Made by a program: the position numbers and the translations under genes
Shown: positions 39,902 through 47,266 of the stretch, one piece after another
Position numbering within the stretch: position 1 is the stretch's first letter
How the letters are laid out: the number at the start of each line of letters is the position of its first letter
The notes under the pieces: model-generated
What the model saw: the letters and a program-made list of their open reading frames with translations, nothing else
Database searches by the model: none
Told to the model about the DNA's origin: nothing
Source: Floccifex porci
Lineage (GTDB): Bacteria > Bacillota_I > Bacilli_A > Erysipelotrichales > Erysipelotrichaceae
Direction of reading: 5' to 3'
Assembly: GCF_009696175.1 (NCBI RefSeq)
Contig: NZ_VUMM01000004.1
Span: 1 to 64,000, forward strand
Length of the DNA stretch: 64,000 bases

Positions 39902-40759
39902 ATGATAGATTATAATAAACCAATGCTGGTATTTCAAACCGATTTTACATATAAAGAAGGTGCCGTTTGTGCTATGTATGGTGTGGTGAAAAGTGTAGAC
40001 CGTACGTTGGAAATCATTGATGGAACCCATGAATTGCCTCAATACGATACATGGTCCGCTTCTTATCGTTTATATCAGTCTATGAAATTCTGGCCAGAAG
40101 GAACAATTTTTGTTTCTGTTGTGGATCCGGGAGTAGGAACCAGTCGAAAAGCCTGTGTTGCTCGTACAAAAGATGGATATTATATTGTGACACCCGATAA
40201 TGGATCTTTAACACATATAAAAAAATATGTAGGAATTGAAGAAGTAAGAGAAATAGATGAAACCATCAATCGTTTACATGGAAAAGGAACAGAAGGGGTT
40301 GCGATATTCCATGGACGAGATTTATTTGGATATTGTGCCGCTCGTTTGGCTTCTGGAATGATTACTTATGAACAAGTTGGAAAAGAATATCCAGTGGATG
40401 AAATCGTATGCCATGAGATTTTAGAACCTAAAAAAATTGAAAAGGGAATGGAAGGAATATTTGAAATAAACGATCCAAACTTTGGAAATCTATGGACTAA
40501 TATTTATCTGAAAGATTTTAAAAAAGCCGGATTTGAATATGGAGATTATGTAAACGTTACAATTTATCATAAAGAAAATGTTGTTTTTCAAGATAAAGTT
40601 TTGTTCCATAAATCCTTTGGAATGGCAAAACCAGGACAGCCAATTATCTACAACAATGAATTAATGAAAGTTGCCTTGGCAGTCAGTGTAGGAAACTTCT
40701 GTGAAACATATCATTGTTCTTTTGGATCGGATTGGAAGGTAGTGTTTGAACATGAATAA
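39902..40759 (+). CDS. SAM hydroxide adenosyltransferase (DUF62), copy 1
   Basis: DUF62-family enzyme of 285 residues. Characterised members use water or hydroxide to split S-adenosylmethionine into adenosine and methionine. Motifs: QTDFTYKEGAV at the N-terminus, SVVDPGVGTSRKA (about residue 74), TPDNGSLTHI (about 98) and FHGRDLFGYCAARLASG (about 138). AAGGAGG precedes the ATG. It lies 12 bases after ecfT and overlaps the second copy by 14 bases, so all belong to one operon. Confidence 0.85.
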   Translation: MIDYNKPMLVFQTDFTYKEGAVCAMYGVVKSVDRTLEIIDGTHELPQYDTWSASYRLYQSMKFWPEGTIFVSVVDPGVGTSRKACVARTKDGYYIVTPDNGSLTHIKKYVGIEEVREIDETINRLHGKGTEGVAIFHGRDLFGYCAARLASGMITYEQVGKEYPVDEIVCHEILEPKKIEKGMEGIFEINDPNFGNLWTNIYLKDFKKAGFEYGDYVNVTIYHKENVVFQDKVLFHKSFGMAKPGQPIIYNNELMKVALAVSVGNFCETYHCSFGSDWKVVFEHE

Positions 40760-41594
40760 GACCATTGTATTACAATCTGATTTTGGATTGGTGGATGGAG
40801 CTGTCAGTGCCATGGAAGGGGTGGCACTTAGTGTTTGCGAAGATTTAAAAATACATCATTTAACACATGATATAACTCCTTACAATATTTTTGAAGCCAG
40901 TTATCGCCTGTTTCAAACCATTGAATACTGGCCAGAAAACGTTGTCTTTGTATCGGTTGTGGATCCGGGAGTGGGATCCAAAAGAAAAAGTGTTGTGGCT
41001 CATACAGTAAATGGACAATATATTGTTACACCGGACAATGGAACTTTGACTCATATTAAAAAATTTATTGGGATCGATCAGATTCGTGAAATATCCGAAG
41101 CCGTTAATCGAAGAAAAAATACCGAAGAAAGCTTTACTTTCCATGGACGAGATGTTTATGCCTATACTGCAGCAAGACTGGCAGCTGGAGTGATTTCCTT
41201 TGAAGAAGTAGGAGAAGAATTATCCGTTGATCGCATTGTAGAACTTCCGATTACACGCACACAGGTTAGTGAAAACAGTGTAAAAGGCAGCATCGATATA
41301 TTAGATGTACGATTTGGTTCATTATGGACAAGTATTAAACGAGAAGAATTTTTCTTATTGAATCCAGAATATGGAAAACGTTATGAACTAACCATCTACA
41401 ACAACGATATGCTGGTATATCAGAATCAGGTAATCTTCGGAAGAAGCTTTGCGGATGTACGAATAGGATCTCCAGTAATCTATATCAATTCCTTATATCG
41501 AGTAGGAATTGCGATCAATCAGGGATCCTTTGCCAAAGCCTACAATATTGGAGTGGGCGCTCAATGGAGCGTTGAGATTACCAGAATTGACTAG
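40746..41594 (+). CDS. SAM hydroxide adenosyltransferase (DUF62), copy 2
   Basis: A DUF62 paralogue of 282 residues with the same landmarks: QSDFGLVDGAVSAMEG, SVVDPGVGSKRKS, TPDNGTLTHI and FHGRDVYAYTAARLAAG. The N-terminal motif here is closer to the family consensus (SDFG) than copy 1 (TDFT). Tandem copies are unusual; they may form a mixed trimer or use different nucleoside substrates (inference). Last gene of the ECF operon. Confidence 0.85.
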   Translation: MNMNKTIVLQSDFGLVDGAVSAMEGVALSVCEDLKIHHLTHDITPYNIFEASYRLFQTIEYWPENVVFVSVVDPGVGSKRKSVVAHTVNGQYIVTPDNGTLTHIKKFIGIDQIREISEAVNRRKNTEESFTFHGRDVYAYTAARLAAGVISFEEVGEELSVDRIVELPITRTQVSENSVKGSIDILDVRFGSLWTSIKREEFFLLNPEYGKRYELTIYNNDMLVYQNQVIFGRSFADVRIGSPVIYINSLYRVGIAINQGSFAKAYNIGVGAQWSVEITRID

Positions 41595-41620
41595 AAAAGA
41601 AGCATTTACATGCTTCTTTT
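41595..41620. terminator. Bidirectional terminator
   Basis: Stem AAAAGAAGCAT / ATGCTTCTTTT with a 4-base loop, between the second DUF62 gene and the convergent small gene. Confidence 0.9.
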
Positions 41621-41944
41621 TATTGTGTCTATAATTTGTTGTGCTTCCTGTTTTTCTTCAAAATAAGAACCACGTTCAAACTGAACCGGATGATCGGATA
41701 TATACAAAGCTAAATGAGAACCATCTTTCATTTCAAATTGAATTCCAATATAAAATTTTGGAAGATCTAACCAGCCCATTTGAACTTTACCATCCAACAC
41801 CAGATGTTTAAAAGGATCGGTTTTTCCTTTATAACGAGCATCTTCACAAACAATACTCATCTTCACAATATCAGAGATAGGATAAACTCCTTTTGTTCCT
41901 TCTAATATCGTGAAATTATTATTATCAATCACAATATTTTTCAT
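41606..41944 (-). CDS. Small cytosolic protein, paralogue family member 1
   Basis: Protein of 112 residues with no recognised domain and no signal peptide. It shares a pattern with the proteins at 44178-44540 and 57011-57364: an I-L-x-G-x-x-G-x-Y segment, D-I-x-K, an E-D/K-A-x-x-x-G-K-x-x-P-F motif, then F-Y-I/V-G-x-x, K-D-G and Y-I/V-S. Here these are ILEGTKGVY, EDARYKGKTDPF and FYIGIQFEMKDG. The start is the ATG at 41944, with GGAGAC upstream; an earlier ATG nine codons upstream is less likely. It lies 19 bases after the secreted-protein gene and is probably co-transcribed with it. Confidence 0.7.
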   Translation of the reverse strand: MKNIVIDNNNFTILEGTKGVYPISDIVKMSIVCEDARYKGKTDPFKHLVLDGKVQMGWLDLPKFYIGIQFEMKDGSHLALYISDHPVQFERGSYFEEKQEAQQIIDTIKRSM

Positions 41945-41963
41945 AATCTTTGTCTCCTTTTTC

Positions 41964-42446
41964 TTAATCATACCATATTATGTCGTAAGGTTCACTTTCG
42001 ATTATTTCTATTGTTATTTCGTCTGTAGGGTTTAAACTATATGGAGTTCCTGCATCAGATACTCTATATACTAATGTATAATTAACTTTATCACTGTACA
42101 CCCCTTGAGCAGTTCTAGTAACTTGAACAACGTAAGTTGCAGAGCTACCTGAATATGTTTTACTAATTTGTCTTGGAACAACGGTACCGGTATTACCTAA
42201 AATTGTTGAAGTGATGGTTACTTGACTGAAAGATAAATCAGATATTGCATATATAACATCATTTGTATAACTGATTCCAGCCGTTGCACTAAAGGAATAT
42301 CTTAAACTATTATTTGTATAATATGAACCACTTATTGATTTTGAAATTAATTTTCTTCCTGAAGCAGCAAATGTCATACATGTAGAAATGGCAATAATCA
42401 ATGTCAATGCAGATAAAATGCCGAAAATACGATTCTTTTTTTTCAT
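41964..42446 (-). CDS. Secreted beta-rich protein of unknown function (cassette 1)
   Basis: Exported protein of 160 residues. The signal peptide covers about 1-27 (KKKNRIFG start, cleavage after TFA). The mature part is rich in Ser, Thr, Tyr and Val in alternating patterns, suggesting a beta-sandwich, and ends with an acidic ESEPYDIIWYD tail. No cysteine remains after cleavage. AAAAGGAGACC precedes the ATG. It is divergent from the BlaI-type repressor gene and precedes a member of the small-protein family. No known family recognised. Confidence 0.7.
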   Translation of the reverse strand: MKKKNRIFGILSALTLIIAISTCMTFAASGRKLISKSISGSYYTNNSLRYSFSATAGISYTNDVIYAISDLSFSQVTITSTILGNTGTVVPRQISKTYSGSSATYVVQVTRTAQGVYSDKVNYTLVYRVSDAGTPYSLNPTDEITIEIIESEPYDIIWYD

Positions 42447-42791
42447 AATTGGTCTCCTTTTAAAAGTATCAAAGTAATAATATACAAACTACAATCAGGT
42501 CATTATATGATTTATTTTAAAGACTTGATTATCAAAAAATAAAGTAGAAAAATTATTTGAAGTAGACTATTACAATATTAAAATACCCATATTCATGATT
42601 TCTTAAATTTTTTTTGTATTATTAACCATTTTTTGATTTTTATTGTTCGTATATATCACCTTTCTTAAATATAGATAACGTTATCTTTAATTTCATTATA
42701 TATCAATTGTAAAAAAATACAAGAGTTAATAATATAACATAACTTGTAAATAAATGTTTGCTTTGCTATAATTTTTAAGGAGGAGAAGCCG
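42447..42791. promoter_or_regulatory. Divergent control region of cassette 1
   Basis: AT-rich 345-bp gap. The plus-strand promoter of the repressor gene is TTGTAA (42744-42749), 17 bases, TATAAT (42767-42772). A perfect palindrome AGATAACGTTATCT lies at 42673-42686. An inverted repeat TACAAG (42718-42723) / CTTGTA (42743-42748) overlaps the -35 and contains the TACA/TGTA half-sites known for BlaI/MecI operators. A TATAAT for the minus-strand gene lies near 42510. Confidence 0.6.
42673..42686. promoter_or_regulatory. 14-bp palindrome, candidate operator (cassette 1)
   Basis: AGATAACGTTATCT is perfectly self-complementary and lies between the divergent genes. A one-mismatch copy is at 45681-45694 and a near copy, one base shorter, at 57387-57397. 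Confidence 0.55.
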
Positions 42792-43166
42792 ATGGAATAT
42801 ATACAGTTAACAAAAAGAGAAAATCAGGTTATGGATATTTTATGGAAAGAAAATCATGAGATGTCAGCAAATGAAATAGCACAAACTACAGAAGGATTAA
42901 GTATTTATACAGTTTCACAGGTTCTTCAGCATTTATTATCTATTGGATATGTTAAAGTATCGGGAATTGGGAAAAACAAAAAATCAATTGCTCGTTTATA
43001 CAGTCCATGTATTTCTGAATCTGAATACATATCTTCTTTTATTAAGAAAGAAACATTTGAAGAACTGACACTTCATTTTATTCAAAATAACGATGACTTA
43101 GAATCTATTATAAAACTGGAAAAATTAATTGAACAAAAGAAAAAGGAATTGAATCAGAAAGTATGA
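42792..43166 (+). CDS. BlaI/MecI-type transcriptional repressor, copy 1
   Basis: Winged-helix repressor of 124 residues: KRENQVMDILWKENHEMSA opening, recognition helix around SIYTVSQVLQHLLSIGY (about 37-53) and a C-terminal dimerisation helix ending in a Lys/Gln-rich tail. BlaI-type repressors are cut by the partner M56 protease when a signal is sensed. It differs from copy 2 only at residues 4 and 23. AAGGAGG lies eight bases upstream. Its stop overlaps the next start (ATGA). Confidence 0.88.
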   Translation: MEYIQLTKRENQVMDILWKENHEMSANEIAQTTEGLSIYTVSQVLQHLLSIGYVKVSGIGKNKKSIARLYSPCISESEYISSFIKKETFEELTLHFIQNNDDLESIIKLEKLIEQKKKELNQKV

Positions 43167-43516
43167 ATATAAGTATTTCTTCTTTATTTATTACTTTGTG
43201 TGTTTCTTTATTATTTATTCTATTTTTCAGTATGATATTAACACACAAGAAAAGTTATCGTTTATTTCGAGCTGATCTGTTATTCATACTGGCAATTGTG
43301 ATCTGTTTAAGAATGATTTTTCCAGTTGAATTTCCATTCACAAAAACAATTCCTTTACCAGTCATTATGAATCCAATAATGGATTTTTTAAATTTTGAAT
43401 TGTTTTCACAACAATTTAAAGTGGTGTATGTTTTATTATTCATATGGATAATTGGAATTGTGATAGGATGTATAAAATGGGCTGGAATATCATTTCTACA
43501 AAAATATAAAGAATAA
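43163..43516 (+). pseudogene. Truncated BlaR1-type M56 membrane protease, copy 1
   Basis: Only 117 residues remain of a protein that is 364 residues in copy 2: three N-terminal membrane helices, without the HExxH protease motif or the extracellular end. The first 81 residues match copy 2 except at residue 24. After FELFS the sequence departs into a different but still BlaR1-like helix (VLLFIWIIGIVIG) and stops at LQKYKE. This looks like a mosaic of two alleles followed by deletion. The product cannot act as a protease. Confidence 0.8.
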
Positions 43517-43701
43517 AGTATTATGATTTTTATCATAAGAGTTCAGGTTATTATAGGCTTGTTTCAGTTTATTTTTTTTGACTAACATTTGATTAATTCT
43601 CCATACCGTTTCAATCGTATGTAGTACTTTTTAGGCACTGTTGGTGGTGTCAATATCCTTTAAAATAGAGGGGATTACGAGAGTTATGTGCTTTAATCGC
43701 G

Positions 43702-43719
43702 CTCTCCTCACCTCCACCA
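43702..43719 (+). other. tmRNA/tRNA 3'-end-like sequence (possible att remnant)
   Basis: CTCTCCTCACCTCCACCA ends with an encoded CCA, as tmRNA and tRNA 3' ends do. The matching 5' acceptor strand (GGAGGTG) is absent upstream, so it is not a complete RNA gene. Integrases often leave such ends at att sites. Confidence 0.35.
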
Positions 43720-43730
43720 AGTGAAAAATA

Positions 43731-43776
43731 AAAGTGTCAAAAGGCTTTAAATAAAGCGTATTTGGCACTTTTTATT
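43731..43776 (+). terminator. Compound terminator hairpin
   Basis: AAAGTGTCAAA (43731-43741) pairs with TTTGGCACTTT (43761-43771), with an inner GCTTTA / TAAAGC hairpin, followed by Ts. No intact gene precedes it, so it is probably left from a lost one. Confidence 0.6.
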
Positions 43777-43935
43777 ATGTTTTTTTTACACTTGACAACC
43801 TTTTTGGCAACCTTTACAGAAAAAATAGCTTTTTTCTGTATAATATTAATGGTAAGCTCTCAATGAATCGCCCCTGTCAAGTAGACAGCTTAAATGATTA
43901 AAAATCTTTGAAGGACTATAAATTCTAATATAAGA

Positions 43936-44103
43936 ATGTACAGAAGGGGATGCAGACATTTTATGTTGATATTTATAGAGTATAAAAGTGCAAAAGGAAT
44001 GAATGGTAAAAGCGTAATAGATTTGTTTAACCGCTATCGTGTGATAGATTATATTGATGATTATTATGAAGCATTGCATACCACGGGCTTCAATGAGAAA
44101 TAA
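43936..44103 (+). pseudogene. DUF3791-like protein remnant
   Basis: A 55-codon frame (inner ATG at 43963) contains FIEYKSAKGMNGKSV, FNRYRVIDYI and YYEALHTTGF. This matches the core of small DUF3791 proteins, which often pair with DUF3990 proteins in toxin-antitoxin-like or accessory loci. The C-terminal part after LHTTG is missing and no ribosome-binding site or partner gene is seen, so it is treated as a fragment. Confidence 0.5.
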
Positions 44104-44150
44104 TAAAGGAATGGACCCCACTTATTAAGAGTTCATTCCTTTATTTTTTG
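44102..44150. terminator. Bidirectional terminator
   Basis: Perfect 12-bp stem AATAAAGGAATG (44102-44113) / CATTCCTTTATT (44134-44145) followed by Ts on the plus strand. It serves the minus-strand cassette 2 genes as well. Confidence 0.8.
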
Positions 44151-44177
44151 TAATATATTTACTACAGGAGAAATGAT

Positions 44178-44540
44178 TTATGAAATTCGTTTTTCAATCT
44201 TACGTTTAATCAGGTTCCCTTCTTTTACATCTTCTTTATAAATATCAGTATTGAATCTGGTTGTCCTATCTGAAATATAAGCAGCTTTTATTATATGATC
44301 TTTTAAAACAATCTTTAATCCAACATAGAAACTTGGTTCTCCGAAAATGGTATAAAACGTTGTACCACCTAAAACCTGATGTACAAAAGGCTGAGTTTTT
44401 CCTCTGAATTTAGCATCTTCATTTAAAAGAGATACTTTTTCGATATCTTTGTAGTTCACAAAACCTTTATCACCAATTAGAATATTAATTCTATTATTAT
44501 CATCATCAAATTCAATACATTTAAATTTATTCTGTTTCAT
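44178..44540 (-). CDS. Small cytosolic protein, paralogue family member 2
   Basis: Protein of 120 residues, same unrecognised family as 41606-41944 and 57011-57364. Matching segments are ILIGDKGFVNYKDIEKVSLL, NEDAKFRGKTQPFVHQVLGG and EPSFYVGLKIVLKD. No signal peptide. The ATG at 44540 is eight bases from AAAGGAGG and is preferred over a GTG nine bases earlier. It lies 33 bases after the secreted-protein gene, repeating the gene order of cassette 1. Confidence 0.72.
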   Translation of the reverse strand: MKQNKFKCIEFDDDNNRINILIGDKGFVNYKDIEKVSLLNEDAKFRGKTQPFVHQVLGGTTFYTIFGEPSFYVGLKIVLKDHIIKAAYISDRTTRFNTDIYKEDVKEGNLIKRKIEKRIS

Positions 44541-44573
44541 GTATGTCACCTCCTTTATAAAATAATAAATAAA

Positions 44574-45149
44574 TTATAGATAGTAAGTAGTTGATCCTGT
44601 AAATGTTTGTGAGTAAACAGCCGTGTAGTCAATATAACCGTAAATGGTTACACTACGTCCTCCATTTGTAATAGATGCGGAACATCTTGGATTTTTAGAA
44701 TTTTGTGGTGCTCCTGGAGCACTGTAGTTGTAAACATTATATGCTCCAATAGAAGTGATTAAATTTGTACTTGAATTATAATACAATGTTAACGTTACGT
44801 ACAATGTACAATTATACATTGGATCCGAGAAAATTCCTGTTCCTCTACAAATTACAGATACATTAATGGTTCTAGGAACATTCGTAGCACGCATTCCAGA
44901 CCATGCACCATCATATACGACTTCTACACTGGCAACTTCTGTTGAAAGGCTTCCTAATTGATTTCCATTTTCATCAATAACATATGATTCATTTGTTTCA
45001 CCTGATAAAGTATCGATAATTACCGCTTCCTCAATATTTGTGTTTTCTGTCGCCATGACAGGTGTAGCAGAAAATATAACAAATAGAGATGCAAATGTAA
45101 AAAATAAATTTTTAATCAAATTTTTCATATTTAAACATGTATGATACAT
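44574..45149 (-). CDS. Secreted beta-rich protein of unknown function (cassette 2)
   Basis: Exported protein of 191 residues (184 if the inner ATG is used). Signal peptide with hydrophobic core LFFTFASLFVIFSATPVMA. The mature part has an acidic start, then Ser/Thr/Tyr-rich beta-type sequence with three cysteines (VICRGTG, YNCTLYV, PRCSAS). It occupies the same place as the secreted gene of cassette 1 but is not clearly homologous to it. An AAGG five bases before the first ATG supports that start weakly. The leader contains a long inverted repeat. Confidence 0.68.
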   Translation of the reverse strand: MYHTCLNMKNLIKNLFFTFASLFVIFSATPVMATENTNIEEAVIIDTLSGETNESYVIDENGNQLGSLSTEVASVEVVYDGAWSGMRATNVPRTINVSVICRGTGIFSDPMYNCTLYVTLTLYYNSSTNLITSIGAYNVYNYSAPGAPQNSKNPRCSASITNGGRSVTIYGYIDYTAVYSQTFTGSTTYYL

Positions 45150-45176
45150 TTGTACCTTGCGAATAAAGTATCATAC
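45139..45176 (-). promoter_or_regulatory. Leader inverted repeat with short upstream frame
   Basis: GTATGATAC (45139-45147) and GTATCATAC (45168-45176) are a perfect 9-bp inverted repeat with a 20-base spacer. On the minus strand AAAGGAGC plus ATG opens a 20-codon frame through the hairpin that overlaps the real start in another frame. It may be an operator, or a hairpin that modulates translation. Confidence 0.4.
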
Positions 45177-45333
45177 GCTCCTTTCTCTTTCTGTTAAAAT
45201 GAAATAGAACCTTATTCTATTTATTTAATTTAAGGCTTTGTCCTTTTAAAGGAGAGTATAGCCCAGGTCCTATTTTTTTGTTTATAGTTGGATAAGTCTA
45301 TGTACTTTTATGTCTTGCAAGATTACGAGAATA

Positions 45334-45377
45334 GATCACCTTTGGCCAGGCAAGGTTCTAGAAAGGTGGTCTTTTTT
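45334..45377 (+). ncRNA. Hairpin in IS110 left end (possible bridge-RNA segment)
   Basis: GATCACCTTT (45334-45343) pairs with AAAGGTGGTC (45362-45371, one G-U), followed by six T directly before the transposase ATG. IS110 elements encode a bridge RNA next to the transposase; position fits, but the loops cannot be verified without the full element. Confidence 0.3.
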
Positions 45378-45623
45378 ATGACCCACTATATTGGTGTGGA
45401 TATCGCTAAATTTGTCCACTACGCTTGTATCATTGATCATCTCGGTAAAGTACATCAAACTTCTTTTCCTTTTGATAATTCTGCTGATGGATTCCAGCTG
45501 TTCTTATCAAAATTTTCTTCTTATGATAAAGGCGATGTTGTCATCGGTTTTGAATCGACCGCTCATTATCATGAAAATCTCCTTTTCATTTATGTTAAAA
45601 ATAGAATACAATCAATGGTATAA
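45378..45623 (+). pseudogene. IS110-family transposase, N-terminal fragment
   Basis: The ATG at 45378 opens MTHYIGVDIAKFVHYACII, the DEDD-type (RuvC-like) N-terminus of IS110 transposases, with the first catalytic Asp in GVDIAK and the Glu in GFESTAHYHENL (about residue 58). The frame ends after about 81 codons. The rest of the DEDD domain and the C-terminal Tnp20 domain with the catalytic serine are lost. It cannot transpose. Confidence 0.85.
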
Positions 45624-45794
45624 CTGCATCGTACCCATATGTTTCAAATCTTTATTGCCCATATTTCCTTTCTTAAATTTAGATAACGCTATCTTTAATT
45701 TCATTATATATCAATTGTAAAAAATTACAAGAGTTAATAAATTACCTTGTAAAGAAATATTTGCTTTGTTATAATTTTCAAGGAGGAGAAGACG
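45624..45794 (+). promoter_or_regulatory. Control region of cassette 2 repressor
   Basis: Promoter TTGTAA (45747-45752), 17 bases, TATAAT (45770-45775). Candidate operators: AGATAACGCTATCT (45681-45694, one mismatch from a palindrome) and TTACAAG / CTTGTAA (45725-45731, 45746-45752), which overlaps the -35. Confidence 0.6.
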
Positions 45795-46442
45795 ATGGAA
45801 TATGTACAGTTAACAAAAAGAGAAAATCAGGTTATGGATATTTTATGGAAAGAAAATCATAAGATGTCAGCAAATGAAATAGCACAAACTACAGAAGGAT
45901 TAAGTATTTATACAGTTTCACAGGTTCTTCAGCATTTATTATCCATTGGATATGTTAAAGTATCAGGAATTGGGAAAAACAAAAAATCAATTGCTCGTTT
46001 ATACAGTCCATGTATTTCTGAATCTGAATACATATCTTCTTTTATTAAGAAAGAAACATTTGAAGAACTGACACTTCATTTTATTCAAAATAACGATGAC
46101 TTAGAATCTATTATAAAACTGGAAAAATTAATTGAACAAAAGAAAAAGGAATTGAATCAGAAAGTATGAATATAAGTATTTCTTCTTTATTTATTACTTT
46201 GTGTGTTTCTTTATTATTTATTCTATTTTTCAGTCTGATATTAACACACAAGAAAAGTTATCGTTTATTCCGAGCCGATTTGTTATTCATACTGGCAATT
46301 GTGATCTGTTTAAGAATGATTTTTCCAGTTGAATTTCCATTCACAAAAACAATTCCTTTACCAGTCATTATGAATCCAATAATGGATTTTTTAAATTTTG
46401 AATTGTTTTCAGAAATTAAAGTAATGTATGTTCTATTTTTTA
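45660..46442 (+). repeat. Direct repeat, copy 2
   Basis: Nearly identical to 42652-43440. Together the copies show a recent tandem duplication with about 3 kb between corresponding points. This copy continues into a full-length M56 gene. Confidence 0.85.
45795..46169 (+). CDS. BlaI/MecI-type transcriptional repressor, copy 2
   Basis: Winged-helix repressor of 124 residues, differing from copy 1 only at residues 4 (Val for Ile) and 23 (Lys for Glu). It should therefore bind the same operators. AAGGAGG lies upstream, and an ATGA overlap couples it to the intact M56 protease gene, the usual BlaI-BlaR1 arrangement. Confidence 0.9.
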   Translation: MEYVQLTKRENQVMDILWKENHKMSANEIAQTTEGLSIYTVSQVLQHLLSIGYVKVSGIGKNKKSIARLYSPCISESEYISSFIKKETFEELTLHFIQNNDDLESIIKLEKLIEQKKKELNQKV

Positions 46443-47260
46443 TATGGATGACTGGAATAGGATTTGGCTTAATAAATCATATTAAAAATCTTATTGTTAC
46501 AAACAAATTTAAAGATAGAATTATAAGAAAATCAAGATGTTTCAAAATGTCAGAACTTTTACAACAGAATGTGAGTCCGGATTATAATGTCTATATTTGT
46601 GATGCTGTATCGGCACCAATGGTAATTGGATTTAAAAAATGTATTTTTATCCCAGAGCAGGAATATTCACAAATCGAAATGGCTAACATTTTAAAACATG
46701 AAGCCCAGCATTTAAAACAGAATGATTTTATATTTAAACAGATTGTTAAGCTTCTTACTATTATTTACTGGTGGTTTCCACCTGTTTATCTGTTAAAAAA
46801 GAATATTGATCTGTATGTTGAAATACGAGTGGATGAAAAGACAACGGATTCATTGAATGAAAATGAGACAATGGAATATGTCCAAACTCTTATCAGTGTT
46901 CAAAAGAAAATAATGGAAGATCATTCAAAACTATCAAAAGTCATTTCCAGTAATATGATTGGAGAAAATCAGGACATTCTTTCGTATCGTGTGAACTATC
47001 TGTTGAATAAACCCATTCATAAAAAAACAAATAAAATTATACTATGCCTTTTGTTTTTATTGCCATTGGCAAGCAATTCCATTATTTTTGAAGCATATTT
47101 TGAACGATCTGAAGAATTAGAAGGAACTTATTCTTCTGAAGATTGTTATTTGATTAAACATAAAGATGGTACGTATTCTCTAAAATTTGGGAAAGAAGTG
47201 ATGCCAATCGAAAATCCAACAGAATTCATTGAATCTGGAATGAAAATAGTAAAGGAGTGA
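46166..47260 (+). CDS. BlaR1-type M56 membrane metalloprotease
   Basis: Membrane sensor-protease of 364 residues. Helices at about 5-25, 36-55, 86-108 and 280-300 surround a cytosolic M56 peptidase domain with the zinc motif HEAQH (178-182) and a later candidate ligand Glu219 in VEIRVDE. Unlike BlaR1/MecR1, the extracellular part is not a penicillin-binding domain but only about 60 residues (EAYFERSEELEGTYSSE onward). The signal is thus unlikely to be a beta-lactam. The expected target is the co-encoded BlaI-type repressor. Confidence 0.88.
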   Translation: MNISISSLFITLCVSLLFILFFSLILTHKKSYRLFRADLLFILAIVICLRMIFPVEFPFTKTIPLPVIMNPIMDFLNFELFSEIKVMYVLFFIWMTGIGFGLINHIKNLIVTNKFKDRIIRKSRCFKMSELLQQNVSPDYNVYICDAVSAPMVIGFKKCIFIPEQEYSQIEMANILKHEAQHLKQNDFIFKQIVKLLTIIYWWFPPVYLLKKNIDLYVEIRVDEKTTDSLNENETMEYVQTLISVQKKIMEDHSKLSKVISSNMIGENQDILSYRVNYLLNKPIHKKTNKIILCLLFLLPLASNSIIFEAYFERSEELEGTYSSEDCYLIKHKDGTYSLKFGKEVMPIENPTEFIESGMKIVKE

Positions 47261-47266
47261 AAAAAT

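Larger units (their letters stand above)
42652..43440 (+). repeat. Direct repeat, copy 1 (repressor plus start of blaR1-like gene)
   Basis: About 790 bp nearly identical to 45660-46442. It covers the palindrome, promoter, the repressor gene and the first 80 codons of the M56 gene. Small gaps occur just before the repressor start. The repeat ends abruptly inside the membrane-protein gene. Confidence 0.85.
43517..43935. other. Accessory debris with attachment-site-like and IS-end-like motifs
   Basis: No gene. It contains an 18-base stretch at 43702-43719 ending CCTCCACCA, like the 3' end of a tmRNA or tRNA; a strong terminator at 43731-43776; and a CCCCTGTCAAGTAGACAG segment (about 43870) resembling IS3-family ends. 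It probably marks old integration and deletion events. Confidence 0.45.
45230..45640 (+). mobile_element. IS110-family element, left-end remnant
   Basis: A left-end segment with structured sequence is followed by the N-terminal part of an IS110-type transposase. The right half is missing; the remnant runs into the second copy of the direct repeat at about 45660. The precise left tip is uncertain. Confidence 0.65.

Noticed and set aside
43600-43725. A complete tmRNA or tRNA gene
   Set aside because: Only the 3' end resembles one; no matching 5' acceptor strand or T-arm of normal size was found.
42652-46442. CRISPR-like or satellite repeat
   Set aside because: There are only two copies, about 790 bp each, containing genes; this is a segmental duplication.
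46166-47260. Beta-lactam resistance sensor BlaR1/MecR1
   Set aside because: The protease core fits but there is no penicillin-binding sensor domain and no beta-lactamase or PBP2a gene nearby.
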